Origin: CAVRCT01 sp963719645
Lineage (GTDB): Bacteria > Pseudomonadota > Gammaproteobacteria > DSM-16500
NCBI GenBank assembly: GCA_963719645.1
Contig: CAVRCT010000002.1
Span: forward strand, 33,698-97,697
Direction: 5' to 3'
DNA length: 64,000 bases
A program made the position numbers and the translations under genes. Shown here piece after piece: positions 27,277 through 36,825 of the stretch; the stretch's first letter is position 1, and each line of letters opens with the position of its first letter. The notes under the pieces were generated by a model. The model was not told the origin of the DNA and ran no database searches. It worked only from the letters and a program-made list of their open reading frames with translations.

Positions 27277-27975
27277 ATGAAAACTGAAACCTACATCAAA
27301 CCACACTTAAATGGAGTCAGATTAACTTCACATGATAAAATAGATCATCCCTTTGTTTTTGCTAAAAAATATTCGGATGTTTTTTCTGAAAATTTATTTA
27401 ATATTTATATTATCGATAACAAAAGTCAAATGATTGATGCTAATGAACATTCTGCAAGAACTATGGGGTTTGATTCACCGAAAACTACCATTGGAAAATC
27501 TGTCTTTGATATTGCTAAACGGAGTTCAGCACAACAAGTCCATCATAATGATTTAAAAGTGTTTAAAAGTAAGAAAACAGAAATAATAGAAGAAGAACTT
27601 TTTCGATCAGATGGTGAATGCCTGCAAACACTTTCTATTAAATCTCCATTGTATGATGAGCAGGATAATGTGATTGGTATTTTGGGCTGCTCAATTGTGA
27701 TAGGACTTCATTCATTAGCTGCTTCACTCTCTTCTATCACTAGTTTGGGCTTACTAAAATCTCCCCCTACTTATATAAACAAGAACCAAATATATTTATC
27801 TCGGCGAGAAAATGAATGCCTCATACTTGTTGTTCAAGGCAAAACTGCACGAGAAATTGCAATATTACTTGATTTATCAAAGCGTACTGTTGAGCATTAT
27901 ATTGAAAACATCAAAATAAAATATAATGTCGGTAAAAAATCTGAACTGATTGAAAAAGTAATAAAATCATTTTAA
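27277..27975 (+). CDS. PAS-LuxR regulator, third of three tandem copies
   Basis: A 232-residue protein. PAS region: YIIDNKSQMIDANEHSAR, MGFDSPKTTIGKSVFDIA, LSIKSPLYDEQDNVIGILGCS. Helix-turn-helix: LSRRENECLILVVQGKTAREIA, LSKRTVEHYIENIKIKY. It is closer in its sensor half to the protein at 4896-5624 (shared GFDSP and GCSIV turns) than to the second copy. It ends 45 bp from the convergent giant haemagglutinin-like gene. Confidence 0.85.
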   Translation: MKTETYIKPHLNGVRLTSHDKIDHPFVFAKKYSDVFSENLFNIYIIDNKSQMIDANEHSARTMGFDSPKTTIGKSVFDIAKRSSAQQVHHNDLKVFKSKKTEIIEEELFRSDGECLQTLSIKSPLYDEQDNVIGILGCSIVIGLHSLAASLSSITSLGLLKSPPTYINKNQIYLSRRENECLILVVQGKTAREIAILLDLSKRTVEHYIENIKIKYNVGKKSELIEKVIKSF

Positions 27976-28020
27976 GCAACATTAAATCTATTCACTGAGT
28001 CATCTAAGACACAAAAACAA

Positions 28021-31000
28021 TTATAAATTTGTCATTGTTTGGACGTAGGCTTCATTTTCCATTGCACTAATATCTGCTTCATTATAGGCAAGAGTTGCTG
28101 CTTTTTCAGCTGCTCCTCCCACAACAATCGAACAACCTACAAAGATAGCGGGAAATGCAAGAATGCTAAGCGGTGATTGACCAACCACGGGAATGGCTTT
28201 AAAGAAAGAAAAAGCATGACCAGTACATTTTGAAGTTGCTATAAATTTGGCGACTTGTTGTTCTAACTTTAGTACATGATTCGCATTATTATCCTCAGAT
28301 GATAATACATTTTTACCCATTTCAAAAAAGAGTTCCCCTTTAGTGATTTTACCTAAAATACGTACACTTCCAATTTCTTCATCCATTGATTTAATAATTT
28401 TTAGCAAAGTAACTTTGGTGCTGGAGGCCATTAATGGGTTATTAGTAGATTGATCTTCATCATTTATTTTTTTTGGGGTTTGATTGGATAAATGTGATTG
28501 TTGAGCTAACTGACTGTTAATGCCACCTGCTGTGTATATTGGTAACATTTGATCTTTAATTTCTTCAATGATTGGATGTACTTGTAAGCCTTTCCTCTCA
28601 TCATTGTCGAATCCATCAAACTTACCTTTTGCTTCATCAAATCCATGTCTTTGAAAAACCCGTTCGGTTAAGGTTTGTAAATGATCTCCTTGAGGACGAT
28701 AATGACCAGAATTAGTGTTGATATAAGTAATTTGGCTATCCTTAATCCCAATTTCACCCGCAGTCATAACGGGTTGGTTATTACTGAGATTAAGATGCGA
28801 GCTTTCATAAAATTTATCGCCAGAAATTAATAAATCCCCTTGATGATTAATAATGTAAATATATTTGTTAAATTCATCTTGCTGCCTGACTTCATCAAAA
28901 ATTAGTAAGCTGTGGGATGTTGTTGCCCGGTCAGGATAGAGATTTTGATATAAAGGTGGGTTATAAGTTAGGTCATACCAATATTCATTTGCAAGGTATT
29001 TACTCGCTTTAAATATTGCAGGAAAGACAGCAAAAGAAGTTAATTCATAACTTATTTCTCCTACTAATTGAGGACCTGATAAAGAATTATAGTGATCGAT
29101 GCAATTAGTCCAGCTCCGTACTCCCCTATCTATGGCTTCCTGTTCTGAAGATAAAAGAGGTCGATTTGGAATGAATGTTGTCATTCCGAAAATTCCTGCT
29201 CTTATTACAGCGTCATTCAGGGATGCCATAGAGTTTTCAAATTCTTCCACCCTGCCAAACATTCTCTGGCTTGCATTTTTATACGTTATTGAATCAATCA
29301 GTGGATCCATGGATAGATTTAAATCGTGCAAATTATCCGATTCTTTTTTTAATGCAATAACAGATAGATCATACAAAAATGATATTGGCCTATTAATCGT
29401 ATCTTTAATTGCATGCACTACCCCTGAAGCCGCTGACTTTAGATATTTTTGTGATTCTTTTTGTTCATGATTTTTAGCTGCTAATGAGTCAGAATGAAAT
29501 GATTCAAGCATTACGTTTAAATCAGCTTTTGGATCATAAGTTAGTGGATCAATATCTGGTTCCACATATGCAGTACTATGTGATTCCTCAAAATCCCATG
29601 GCTCTGATGAATCTGATTTCATTACAGAATCATCTAATAAAGGATTTTCTTCTTTGTCTAGAAGTATTTCCTCATGTAGCAATTCCACTTCTGATGATAG
29701 AAAATTTTCTTCAGCATTATTTTCCATCCAAGGAACTACTACATTATAACCATGATGATGCTGTTCTATAACTTCAGTTCCTTTGGAGCTCACCTTCTGC
29801 TTTAAAGTTGTTTCATGAAATTGCGCTCTTACCGGAACTGATATGGAACTATTATTAGAATTCGTAAATTCACCAAAATTTAAAGAAAAGCCGAGTGATT
29901 CTTCTTTGCAAAAATCATCGACTGGAATATCAGTGGTTTTTCCTATTTTTGCGTTAGACGCGGTAAATTTGCCTCCTTCCAAATTAATACTTTTGGCCTC
30001 AAAATTAGATGCATTTTTAACATTCAAAGTACTTTGTTGGGTGCTAGAGAAATCTAATTGGCTTGTCTGAAAACCAAGAGTACTAGTTGAAAGATGTCCG
30101 CCGCTTTGATGAGAGGATCCAGTATTAGGTGAAGAGTATATATTTACATGATCCACCGTACCTCTCAGATTTTCGGCGTTTACACTCCCGTTCTTTAACT
30201 TAAATTCATCCGCATGTAATTCTAAATCACGAATATTGACAGAATTGGGTTGATATATAGTTGACTTGCCATAACTGACTCCATATTGCGCATCCACGTT
30301 TTCTATTCCAGAAAAAGAAGCTTCAATTCCTACCCCCCAATTTTTAGACTCTGCAGTATTTTTTAATTCATTTCCTGTAATTTCGATAGTGGGAGTATGA
30401 AATATTCCTTCATCTGCAGAAATAGGTTCTTCGGTTCGAAAACTTTCTGTCGTATTTACTTCAATGTGATGAACCTGAATAGAGCCTGTTCCTGTTGTTT
30501 GTGTATGAATTTCAGTGGTTTCACAACTATAGGAAAGCTTGGCAGATAAAGGCAGAGATTTCAAAAGATCCTGGCTATTCTCAGATGAGAATCCTCGTTT
30601 AAGTGCATTAGCCGTTTTCAGTGCTTGTGATCCAGTCATCGCGGCATCAACACCAGTAGCAATGCCGTTCACTAACACCTCGGAAACACTCTCGGATTCC
30701 ACTAATTCTTTCGCTTCGGAAGCAACGTTTTCAACTGCAGAGAGCAAAGGAACATCCACTCCCACATGAAATCCTTTAACTTTACGCTTTTTAGAATGAT
30801 TTAAAGTGGAACTGTGAATATCTACCGAATCACCTGAGAATTTTAAGATACCTGTACCGAATATATTAACATCTGTAAGAATGGTTTCTTTAGCTTGAAA
30901 CTCAGTTTTTTCATTTATATGTATGTTAGTTGTAATGCATTGTTGGTTTTTCTGCTCATCATGAGCTTCACCTAAAAACCCATTTAATAATTTTGTATCT

Positions 31001-34000
31001 GTTGTGACGCTAGTTTCAATAATCAGTGGCTCATTTATTGTGGATAAGCCTTTAAATTCTGTATCACCTGGAAAATCAACTGCTTGCAATATAACATTGC
31101 CATTCGGCGCGTTAAGAATAGTTTTTCCTTGAGTCGATCCAATAACAGGTTGGGAAACTTGTTCGCTTCGAATGGTTTTTACCGATTTGCTCAAGCCCCA
31201 TGCACTACTTTCTGGTATTATTGCTACTATATAAGGATGCTTGGATGCTCTTGCCTCAATACCCTTCTCACCCGTAAGCTTCGTTTCCATAAGACCAGAA
31301 TTAACGCCGTTAGTAACAATCTGATTTCCTGCCGTTTCTGCTAACCGTCCTTCTGAACTTGTGATTGCTGATTCATCCCAATTAGCAATTGTGCCTCCCT
31401 TTGGATTTCTACGAAGATGCATTTCACGCTGGTTGAAAATATCGTGCCCAGCATTGATTGTTGTTGCAGATACTCCGTTAATAGTGGAAGCTAGCACATT
31501 CACATCATTTGTTGCATGTATTTGTGTTGTATTGCCCCTCATACTTGTATGTGAAATACTAATATTTTTTCCTGAAATAGAAAGTTCGTGTGCTGCGGAC
31601 AAGGGAGCAATTACCTGTAGATTGCCTTGGGGTGCAGTAATCGAAATTGAGTCACCTTCAATCGGTGCTTTCAGTTCAAAACCTTCCTCTGACTTTGTGC
31701 TTACACGGATTTCACCTGCACTTTTAATGGGTTTATCAATTGTAACTTTATCGCTTGTTGAAGCATCTATATCACCAATATCTACATTTTTAAAATCACC
31801 TTGTTTACTCAATAAATCCTGCACAGGTAAATGTGGCGAATTCAGATGGCATGCGACAGATATTAGGTGAGTGGTTTCATCAATCTTCAATTCCGTTGTT
31901 TGGATCGAGATATCTTCAGTAAATGTACGTGTATTTCGCATATCAAGAGAAGCTGTTGTTTTCGAAAGATGACGTGCAAATTCAAAGCCCATATCTTTTT
32001 CTACTACAGAAATGACATTACGGTTAACCGCGGCATCTAAGCCTAATCCAACCTGAACAATAGAATTATCGACCTTAGTACCAGGGACCAGAGAAAGGAC
32101 TTGTACTGAAAAAACAGAGGAATTGGATGAACTAGACAAAGGAAGCGCAGCGATGTCCCCCATCAGTGACAAAAATCTATCCCAGGTGGTAAAAGGATTA
32201 TTTGCAGCTAACATTTGATTAATTGTCTCTACATCTGGACTATGCCAATGGTCATTAAGTTGCATCATAGACGTAGCAGCGGGTGAAACGGCTGCCAAAA
32301 GCGGTTCTAGGGTTTCAAGCACATCAGCAACAGAGATAATTTCATTATTTTGATATTTATTATATAGAGCGTAGCATAAAGAATAAAATGCCTGAGAGTT
32401 TTTCAATAAGAATACTAAACTATATGCGATATTTGCCAAGGATCCTATAGCAGGAAAAATTCGACGTATGAGAAAAAGAAGAAAGTTACCAATGCTCTCA
32501 AAAGATAATCGACTAGTAAGACCGCCAAAATCACCCACGGTAATATCTGTAATCGCTTTTTTAAAATCAGAAATCAATACAGCAACATCTGGAATATCCA
32601 ATACTTCTTGATTCAATAACTGCGTATTTCTTTCAATATGGATATTTTTAAGATTAAAAGCCGAGAACCTACCTAAAAAAATCCCTTTTTGAATATTAGC
32701 ATTGCGATGAGCAAATACTTCAAAAGAAATAGGAGAGATAATTTTTATAAAATTAGCTTGATGTTTTGCACGGAGCTCTTCAGAAAATGGGCTGAAGAGT
32801 AATTGCTTTATTGGCAATTCTTTAAATACTGTCCTTTTAGAAATTCCGTTCACTGCACTACGATTTGCTCGGATCTCCAACATTGCAAAATTACGATTTA
32901 ATTCTATTTTGCCACTATTCCAATAATAATCTGTACAGATCAGGGAACGTAGATCACCCTGTAAACGAGCTGTACGATGATATCGATGCGATTTACTACT
33001 CATTAATGTTTCATCAACATCTACAGTCCCGCTAATTCGGACTTTTTCCCCAACTGAGAGCATGAATTTCGACTGATAAACTCGATGTGCCTTGAGACAA
33101 TGAATAACATATGGATCCATCTTGGTAAAATCAGCAAGAAATGGTTCTACTGAAAATATGATTCTCTGCATAGCGTGAGGTGGTTTTTGAATACGTACTA
33201 AGACTTCTGAGTCTTTTTCAAAATAGCGATAGGCATAATAAACTTCTTTTCCCACTAAGTGAGCATTTCGAAAATCTTCTATATTAGAGAATCCAGGAAA
33301 ACAGAGTTTTAATTGATTTTCATCCTCTGGTTCTTGGCTGATTTTCTTCTTGATAAGCAGCGCGGAGTTTGGAAATTCTTGGAGAATTAACTTCATGAGA
33401 TTTCGATCAAGAAGATTTGTTTCAGGTAACTCCAAAAGAACTAGACCTTCGTCAGCTTCACTTCTTATAGCCGTGCCTGGTCCCGTCTTAAAGTTTCTGT
33501 CTATAACAATCATGTGATGATTAGAAACAAGCTCTGCATTACCAACTAAATTCATTTTCTTTGCCCAAATTGCCATGCCTCGATCACCGTGCAGTTTGGC
33601 CTGTTCGCTAACTTGTATATTCTCCTTAACTGACAAATAAAGTCTTCCGGGAGTCATTATTTCGCCTCGAATATCGAGATACTGAGCATTTTCGATTTGA
33701 CATGAATTTCTTGCATAGAGAGAAGAAGTGTTACTCATACCTCCTATATGAATATTTAATAATGCATCTCCCTCAACAGTTATTTTTCCTTCATTTTTGA
33801 AGTTTAGACAATGTAAATTAAAATTATGATGAATGCGAAGCGACAAATCTGAAGAAATAGTTACATCACTGCTTTGACAATTTAATGTTAAAGATTGTAA
33901 GGATTTACTATCAGCCGATGTGCTTAGAAGAGTATTTGCTTTCGATAAAATTAATTTGCGTGTGTTTGCGTTAATTCTATTTAAGTGAGAAAGGAAATTT

Positions 34001-34266
34001 ACATTCAAAGCAATCCTAACAGTTGCATTTGGATTATCAATCTCAATTTGATGAATATTGCGATTACAAAGGTCAAGATTTCCAAAAATATCAGCGCATT
34101 CAATATTAATATTTTCTCCATACCCGATAACAAAGATGGTATTGTTTTCGTACCTTAATATTGCATCAACTCTATTACCAGCCTTTTCATCAACCAAATA
34201 TATTGGCTTAGACGCTAATAAGGGATACAGAATATGTGAACTATTAATATCGAAACGACGAAACAT
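28021..34266 (-). CDS. giant haemagglutinin-like repeat protein (2081 residues)
   Basis: The long central part (about residues 60-1500) is built of beta-helix-like, filamentous haemagglutinin-type segments, for example NLQVIAPLSAAHELSISGKN, TINAGHDIFNQREMHL and NGSVNAENLRGTVDHVNI. The N-terminus (MFRRFDINSSHILYPLLASK) lacks a signal peptide and a typical two-partner secretion domain, and no TpsB transporter is in the window. Two hydrophobic regions occur, near residues 600-650 and at the end (LAFPAIFVGCSIVVGGAAE). A good ribosome binding site (AAGGAG) precedes the start. It may be a surface adhesin or a large effector using another export route; function is inferred only. Confidence 0.7.
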   Translation of the reverse strand: MFRRFDINSSHILYPLLASKPIYLVDEKAGNRVDAILRYENNTIFVIGYGENINIECADIFGNLDLCNRNIHQIEIDNPNATVRIALNVNFLSHLNRINANTRKLILSKANTLLSTSADSKSLQSLTLNCQSSDVTISSDLSLRIHHNFNLHCLNFKNEGKITVEGDALLNIHIGGMSNTSSLYARNSCQIENAQYLDIRGEIMTPGRLYLSVKENIQVSEQAKLHGDRGMAIWAKKMNLVGNAELVSNHHMIVIDRNFKTGPGTAIRSEADEGLVLLELPETNLLDRNLMKLILQEFPNSALLIKKKISQEPEDENQLKLCFPGFSNIEDFRNAHLVGKEVYYAYRYFEKDSEVLVRIQKPPHAMQRIIFSVEPFLADFTKMDPYVIHCLKAHRVYQSKFMLSVGEKVRISGTVDVDETLMSSKSHRYHRTARLQGDLRSLICTDYYWNSGKIELNRNFAMLEIRANRSAVNGISKRTVFKELPIKQLLFSPFSEELRAKHQANFIKIISPISFEVFAHRNANIQKGIFLGRFSAFNLKNIHIERNTQLLNQEVLDIPDVAVLISDFKKAITDITVGDFGGLTSRLSFESIGNFLLFLIRRIFPAIGSLANIAYSLVFLLKNSQAFYSLCYALYNKYQNNEIISVADVLETLEPLLAAVSPAATSMMQLNDHWHSPDVETINQMLAANNPFTTWDRFLSLMGDIAALPLSSSSNSSVFSVQVLSLVPGTKVDNSIVQVGLGLDAAVNRNVISVVEKDMGFEFARHLSKTTASLDMRNTRTFTEDISIQTTELKIDETTHLISVACHLNSPHLPVQDLLSKQGDFKNVDIGDIDASTSDKVTIDKPIKSAGEIRVSTKSEEGFELKAPIEGDSISITAPQGNLQVIAPLSAAHELSISGKNISISHTSMRGNTTQIHATNDVNVLASTINGVSATTINAGHDIFNQREMHLRRNPKGGTIANWDESAITSSEGRLAETAGNQIVTNGVNSGLMETKLTGEKGIEARASKHPYIVAIIPESSAWGLSKSVKTIRSEQVSQPVIGSTQGKTILNAPNGNVILQAVDFPGDTEFKGLSTINEPLIIETSVTTDTKLLNGFLGEAHDEQKNQQCITTNIHINEKTEFQAKETILTDVNIFGTGILKFSGDSVDIHSSTLNHSKKRKVKGFHVGVDVPLLSAVENVASEAKELVESESVSEVLVNGIATGVDAAMTGSQALKTANALKRGFSSENSQDLLKSLPLSAKLSYSCETTEIHTQTTGTGSIQVHHIEVNTTESFRTEEPISADEGIFHTPTIEITGNELKNTAESKNWGVGIEASFSGIENVDAQYGVSYGKSTIYQPNSVNIRDLELHADEFKLKNGSVNAENLRGTVDHVNIYSSPNTGSSHQSGGHLSTSTLGFQTSQLDFSSTQQSTLNVKNASNFEAKSINLEGGKFTASNAKIGKTTDIPVDDFCKEESLGFSLNFGEFTNSNNSSISVPVRAQFHETTLKQKVSSKGTEVIEQHHHGYNVVVPWMENNAEENFLSSEVELLHEEILLDKEENPLLDDSVMKSDSSEPWDFEESHSTAYVEPDIDPLTYDPKADLNVMLESFHSDSLAAKNHEQKESQKYLKSAASGVVHAIKDTINRPISFLYDLSVIALKKESDNLHDLNLSMDPLIDSITYKNASQRMFGRVEEFENSMASLNDAVIRAGIFGMTTFIPNRPLLSSEQEAIDRGVRSWTNCIDHYNSLSGPQLVGEISYELTSFAVFPAIFKASKYLANEYWYDLTYNPPLYQNLYPDRATTSHSLLIFDEVRQQDEFNKYIYIINHQGDLLISGDKFYESSHLNLSNNQPVMTAGEIGIKDSQITYINTNSGHYRPQGDHLQTLTERVFQRHGFDEAKGKFDGFDNDERKGLQVHPIIEEIKDQMLPIYTAGGINSQLAQQSHLSNQTPKKINDEDQSTNNPLMASSTKVTLLKIIKSMDEEIGSVRILGKITKGELFFEMGKNVLSSEDNNANHVLKLEQQVAKFIATSKCTGHAFSFFKAIPVVGQSPLSILAFPAIFVGCSIVVGGAAEKAATLAYNEADISAMENEAYVQTMTNL

Positions 34267-34429
34267 AAAAATTATTTACTCCTTAAAGTTTTTTTACCCG
34301 GTCTATTAACAAATCCTCCATGAATATCAAATACAGAACTACATTCGTAAATTAAGCATTGAAACGCATAATTTTCTCTTGTTCTGTTTCTTAAAAGCGC
34401 GTTATTTTAACTGGTAAATCGGTAGAATT

Positions 34430-34449
34430 TTAGGGTATTTATTACCCTG
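34430..34449. promoter_or_regulatory. palindrome upstream of the haemagglutinin-like gene
   Basis: AGGGTA (34432-34437) and TACCCT (34443-34448) flank five A/T bases about 165 bp before the start of the minus-strand giant gene. The left half is shared with 25715-25724 ahead of the luxR trio. The rest of 34267-34605 shows no gene. Confidence 0.3.
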
Positions 34450-34605
34450 AATTTATTTATTTAATATTTTTATGATTTAATGTTATTCAGCTTGATCTAA
34501 ATGCTGATTGTACTGACCTTCAATGGCAATCTATTTAATAATAAATGATTGCGTTTCGGCGCATTTCCACATACTATTGACGCGTGTATATATATGGTAT
34601 ACAAT

Positions 34606-34884
34606 ATGATTAAAACATGGCAGCACAAAGGTTTAAAAAAATTTTTTGAAACGGGTAGCAAAGCCGGAATTCAACCTAAGCATGCGGACATACTTAGATT
34701 GCTTTTATTTCAATTAGCGAGCGCTATTAAAGCAGAAGATATGAATACTCCTGGAAATTATTTCCATCCTTTACATGGCGATTTAAAAGGATATTTTTCA
34801 GTTAAAGTAAGTGGAAATTGGCGTTTGATCTTTCAGTTTGAAGAAGAAAATGCGATCTTAGTTGATTACGTTGACTATCATTAG
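34606..34884 (+). CDS. higB: HigB-family toxin, second pair
   Basis: About 92 residues from the ATG at 34606. The pattern is HigB: IKTWQHKGLKKFFETGSKAG, FHPLHGDLKGYFSVKVSGNW, RLIFQFEEENAILVDYVDYH. The A/T palindrome GTATATATATGGTATAC just upstream (about 34586-34602) may be the operator. It differs clearly from the HigB at 10754, so the two pairs are not a recent duplication. Confidence 0.9.
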   Translation: MIKTWQHKGLKKFFETGSKAGIQPKHADILRLLLFQLASAIKAEDMNTPGNYFHPLHGDLKGYFSVKVSGNWRLIFQFEEENAILVDYVDYH

Positions 34885-34897
34885 ATATGAGGTATTT

Positions 34898-35203
34898 ATG
34901 ATGATGTATAATCCACCCCACCCTGGGCTTGTTATAAAACGCATGTTAATTGATAACACTGAATTATCTGTTACTGAAGCAGCAAAAGCATTAGGAGTAG
35001 GCCGTGTAACCTTATCGAAAATCATTAATAGAAAGTCGGGCATTAGCCCTGAAATGGCAGTGCGATTATCTTTAGCTTTAAATACCAGCAGTGAGATGTG
35101 GATCAACATGCAAGCTATGTATGATCTATGGCAAGCGGAGAAAAAAAGGAAAAAGCTTCGCATCAATATTAAGAAAATTAAAATACATCAAATGGCTGCT
35201 TAA
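34898..35203 (+). CDS. higA: HigA-family antitoxin, second pair
   Basis: About 101 residues from the ATG at 34898, which has GAGG 9 bases before it. The family signature is PPHPGLVIKRMLIDNTELSVTEAAKALGVGRVTLSKIINRK, then SPEMAVRLSLALNTSSEMWI. It lies 13 bp after higB and is followed by a hairpin terminator. Confidence 0.92.
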   Translation: MMMYNPPHPGLVIKRMLIDNTELSVTEAAKALGVGRVTLSKIINRKSGISPEMAVRLSLALNTSSEMWINMQAMYDLWQAEKKRKKLRINIKKIKIHQMAA

Positions 35204-35207
35204 AAAA

Positions 35208-35240
35208 GCCCAATAGCCCTCACTATTGGGCGTGTTTTTT
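35208..35240 (+). terminator. intrinsic terminator of the second higBA pair
   Basis: A 9-bp perfect stem (35208-35216 with 35223-35231) is followed by GTG and six T residues. The stem contains the CCAATAG core of the recurring hairpin family. The rest of 35241-35532 shows no gene. Confidence 0.85.
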
Positions 35241-35532
35241 ACCTGAGAAAAACCAGTTCAAAGTACAAGTTTTACGATCTTGCATTTGCAGGCGCATTTG
35301 ACAAACGTTACGTACGTATTATTCGGCTAATTATACAGATATGGCTTGGCTTCTTTTTGAAGATGTGGCCTGTGAAACGTGCCAATGACTCCATCTAAGC
35401 TCAAGCCGCACTCTAGCGATCTCCAGCCTCTTTTAATACCTTTAGAAGATACACATCCTCTAGCATGTTAGTTATTCCATAATTAATTTTTTGTTGTATA
35501 ATCATTCGCCTAAATAAAGCGAGGATTATACA

Positions 35533-36825
35533 ATGGATAACCGATTACAACCACTGATGCCTATCTCACAAAAAACCAGATTAATTGCAGATGCAGAGCA
35601 GTTAATTAATGATCTTTTATCTTGTAAGTCAGAAGAATCGGATGAATCTTATATTAATCGCACTGATGCTTTATCAGATCAATTAAAAAGTGGATTCAAT
35701 CAAAAATTAATAATTCTAAAAAAGGAACACATAGAATCTCTCTTTGCAGTTCGCCAAGAACTTCAGAGACGCATGATGTCTAATACATCTCTTCAATCTA
35801 GAATGATTGATATAGATAAAAGATTAGAATTTCTTTACAACAGAGCTTTGCAAGCTAAAAATCCAAGTGATTCCAAGAATGCTGCTTCACCAAGCACGCT
35901 TTCAAGAAATTCAGATGAAAAATCCAACGTTTCTTTATCGGCTAACTCTAACAACAATTTTAAACAAAATTTAGTAGCAAAAATACGGGAAGAAATTAAT
36001 CTGCTAGAAGATAACTTGTTAATTTTGATAGAAGCAGAACAATTGGCTTCACTTAATTTGTCAACAGAAGCAGGAACGTCGATTGCAACAGCATTGGGTA
36101 TAAACCAAAAGAAAAATGCAGAGAGCTTTCTTAAATGGCATGTGAATTGCAGTACTATAATTCATAAAATACAACCCTTATCGAAGGCTCATGAAGTTAG
36201 CTCAAGAATTGCAAAATTTGAAAGTATGGTTGGTATGATAAATACAGTTCTGGAGGTTGAAGAAAAATCTTTATCGCAAACTGACTTTGAAAATAAATAT
36301 GGTTGTCTGCCTATTTTGGCTCGCGCTGTGCAAAAATCTCCAACCAATCCCAATACGTTTAATGGATTACTAGATAATCTAAAAAGTTTAATTAAAGAAG
36401 GTTTTATTAAAGAAGCTGGTGAATTTTGTAATTGGATACACCATATTTATTATTTTGCAAATTTACCATTGAACGGAACACAATGGGCAGTTCTACAAAA
36501 TGAATTTCCTTCTTCGACTGTTTTAGTATTCAGAGAAAATAGAGATGTTTCATCAAGTCCCGGTAGCATAACAAAAAACAAAGAGCTTAGTGACGAAGAA
36601 AGTCTTGCTATGACTCTTCAAATAAGTCTGACTGAGAATTACAGTGTTTCAACAAAAGTGTCTACTAGTGAAGAAAAGAAAAATGATATAACTAGTAGTA
36701 GTGCTACGACGAGAAGCAGCGATAATCTTGACGAAGAAGCAATGCTTGCGTTCGCCATCAAAATGAGTATGGAGAAAATAGCTCTGCTGTACCTAACGAT
36801 ACTCAACATTTTAGTACAAATTTAA
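35533..36825 (+). CDS. effector-like protein with two ubiquitin-interacting-like motifs
   Basis: A 430-residue soluble protein not matching any family I know. Residues 10-110 and 145-240 are helical and charged. Near the C-terminus are two stretches fitting the ubiquitin-interacting motif pattern (acidic run, hydrophobic, x-x-Ala, x-x-x-Ser): SDEESLAMTLQISLTEN at about 352-368 (Ala replaced by Thr) and LDEEAMLAFAIKMSMEK at about 399-415 (Ala and Ser present). Such motifs are eukaryotic, and bacterial proteins having them are usually secreted effectors. The frame breaks just after the second motif; the tail continues in another frame to 37244. Confidence 0.65.
   Translation: MDNRLQPLMPISQKTRLIADAEQLINDLLSCKSEESDESYINRTDALSDQLKSGFNQKLIILKKEHIESLFAVRQELQRRMMSNTSLQSRMIDIDKRLEFLYNRALQAKNPSDSKNAASPSTLSRNSDEKSNVSLSANSNNNFKQNLVAKIREEINLLEDNLLILIEAEQLASLNLSTEAGTSIATALGINQKKNAESFLKWHVNCSTIIHKIQPLSKAHEVSSRIAKFESMVGMINTVLEVEEKSLSQTDFENKYGCLPILARAVQKSPTNPNTFNGLLDNLKSLIKEGFIKEAGEFCNWIHHIYYFANLPLNGTQWAVLQNEFPSSTVLVFRENRDVSSSPGSITKNKELSDEESLAMTLQISLTENYSVSTKVSTSEEKKNDITSSSATTRSSDNLDEEAMLAFAIKMSMEKIALLYLTILNILVQI

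Noticed and set aside
25865..27975. Quorum-sensing LuxR receptors
   Set aside because: The sensor halves are PAS-like; no autoinducer-binding domain or luxI gene is present.
29099..31870. Plus-strand open frames inside the haemagglutinin-like gene
   Set aside because: They are antisense to a long continuous frame with consistent composition and have no family signal.
36770..36790. Programmed minus-one frameshift in the UIM-like gene
   Set aside because: The sequence GAGAAAATA does not fit the X-XXY-YYZ slippery pattern, so a mutation is simpler.
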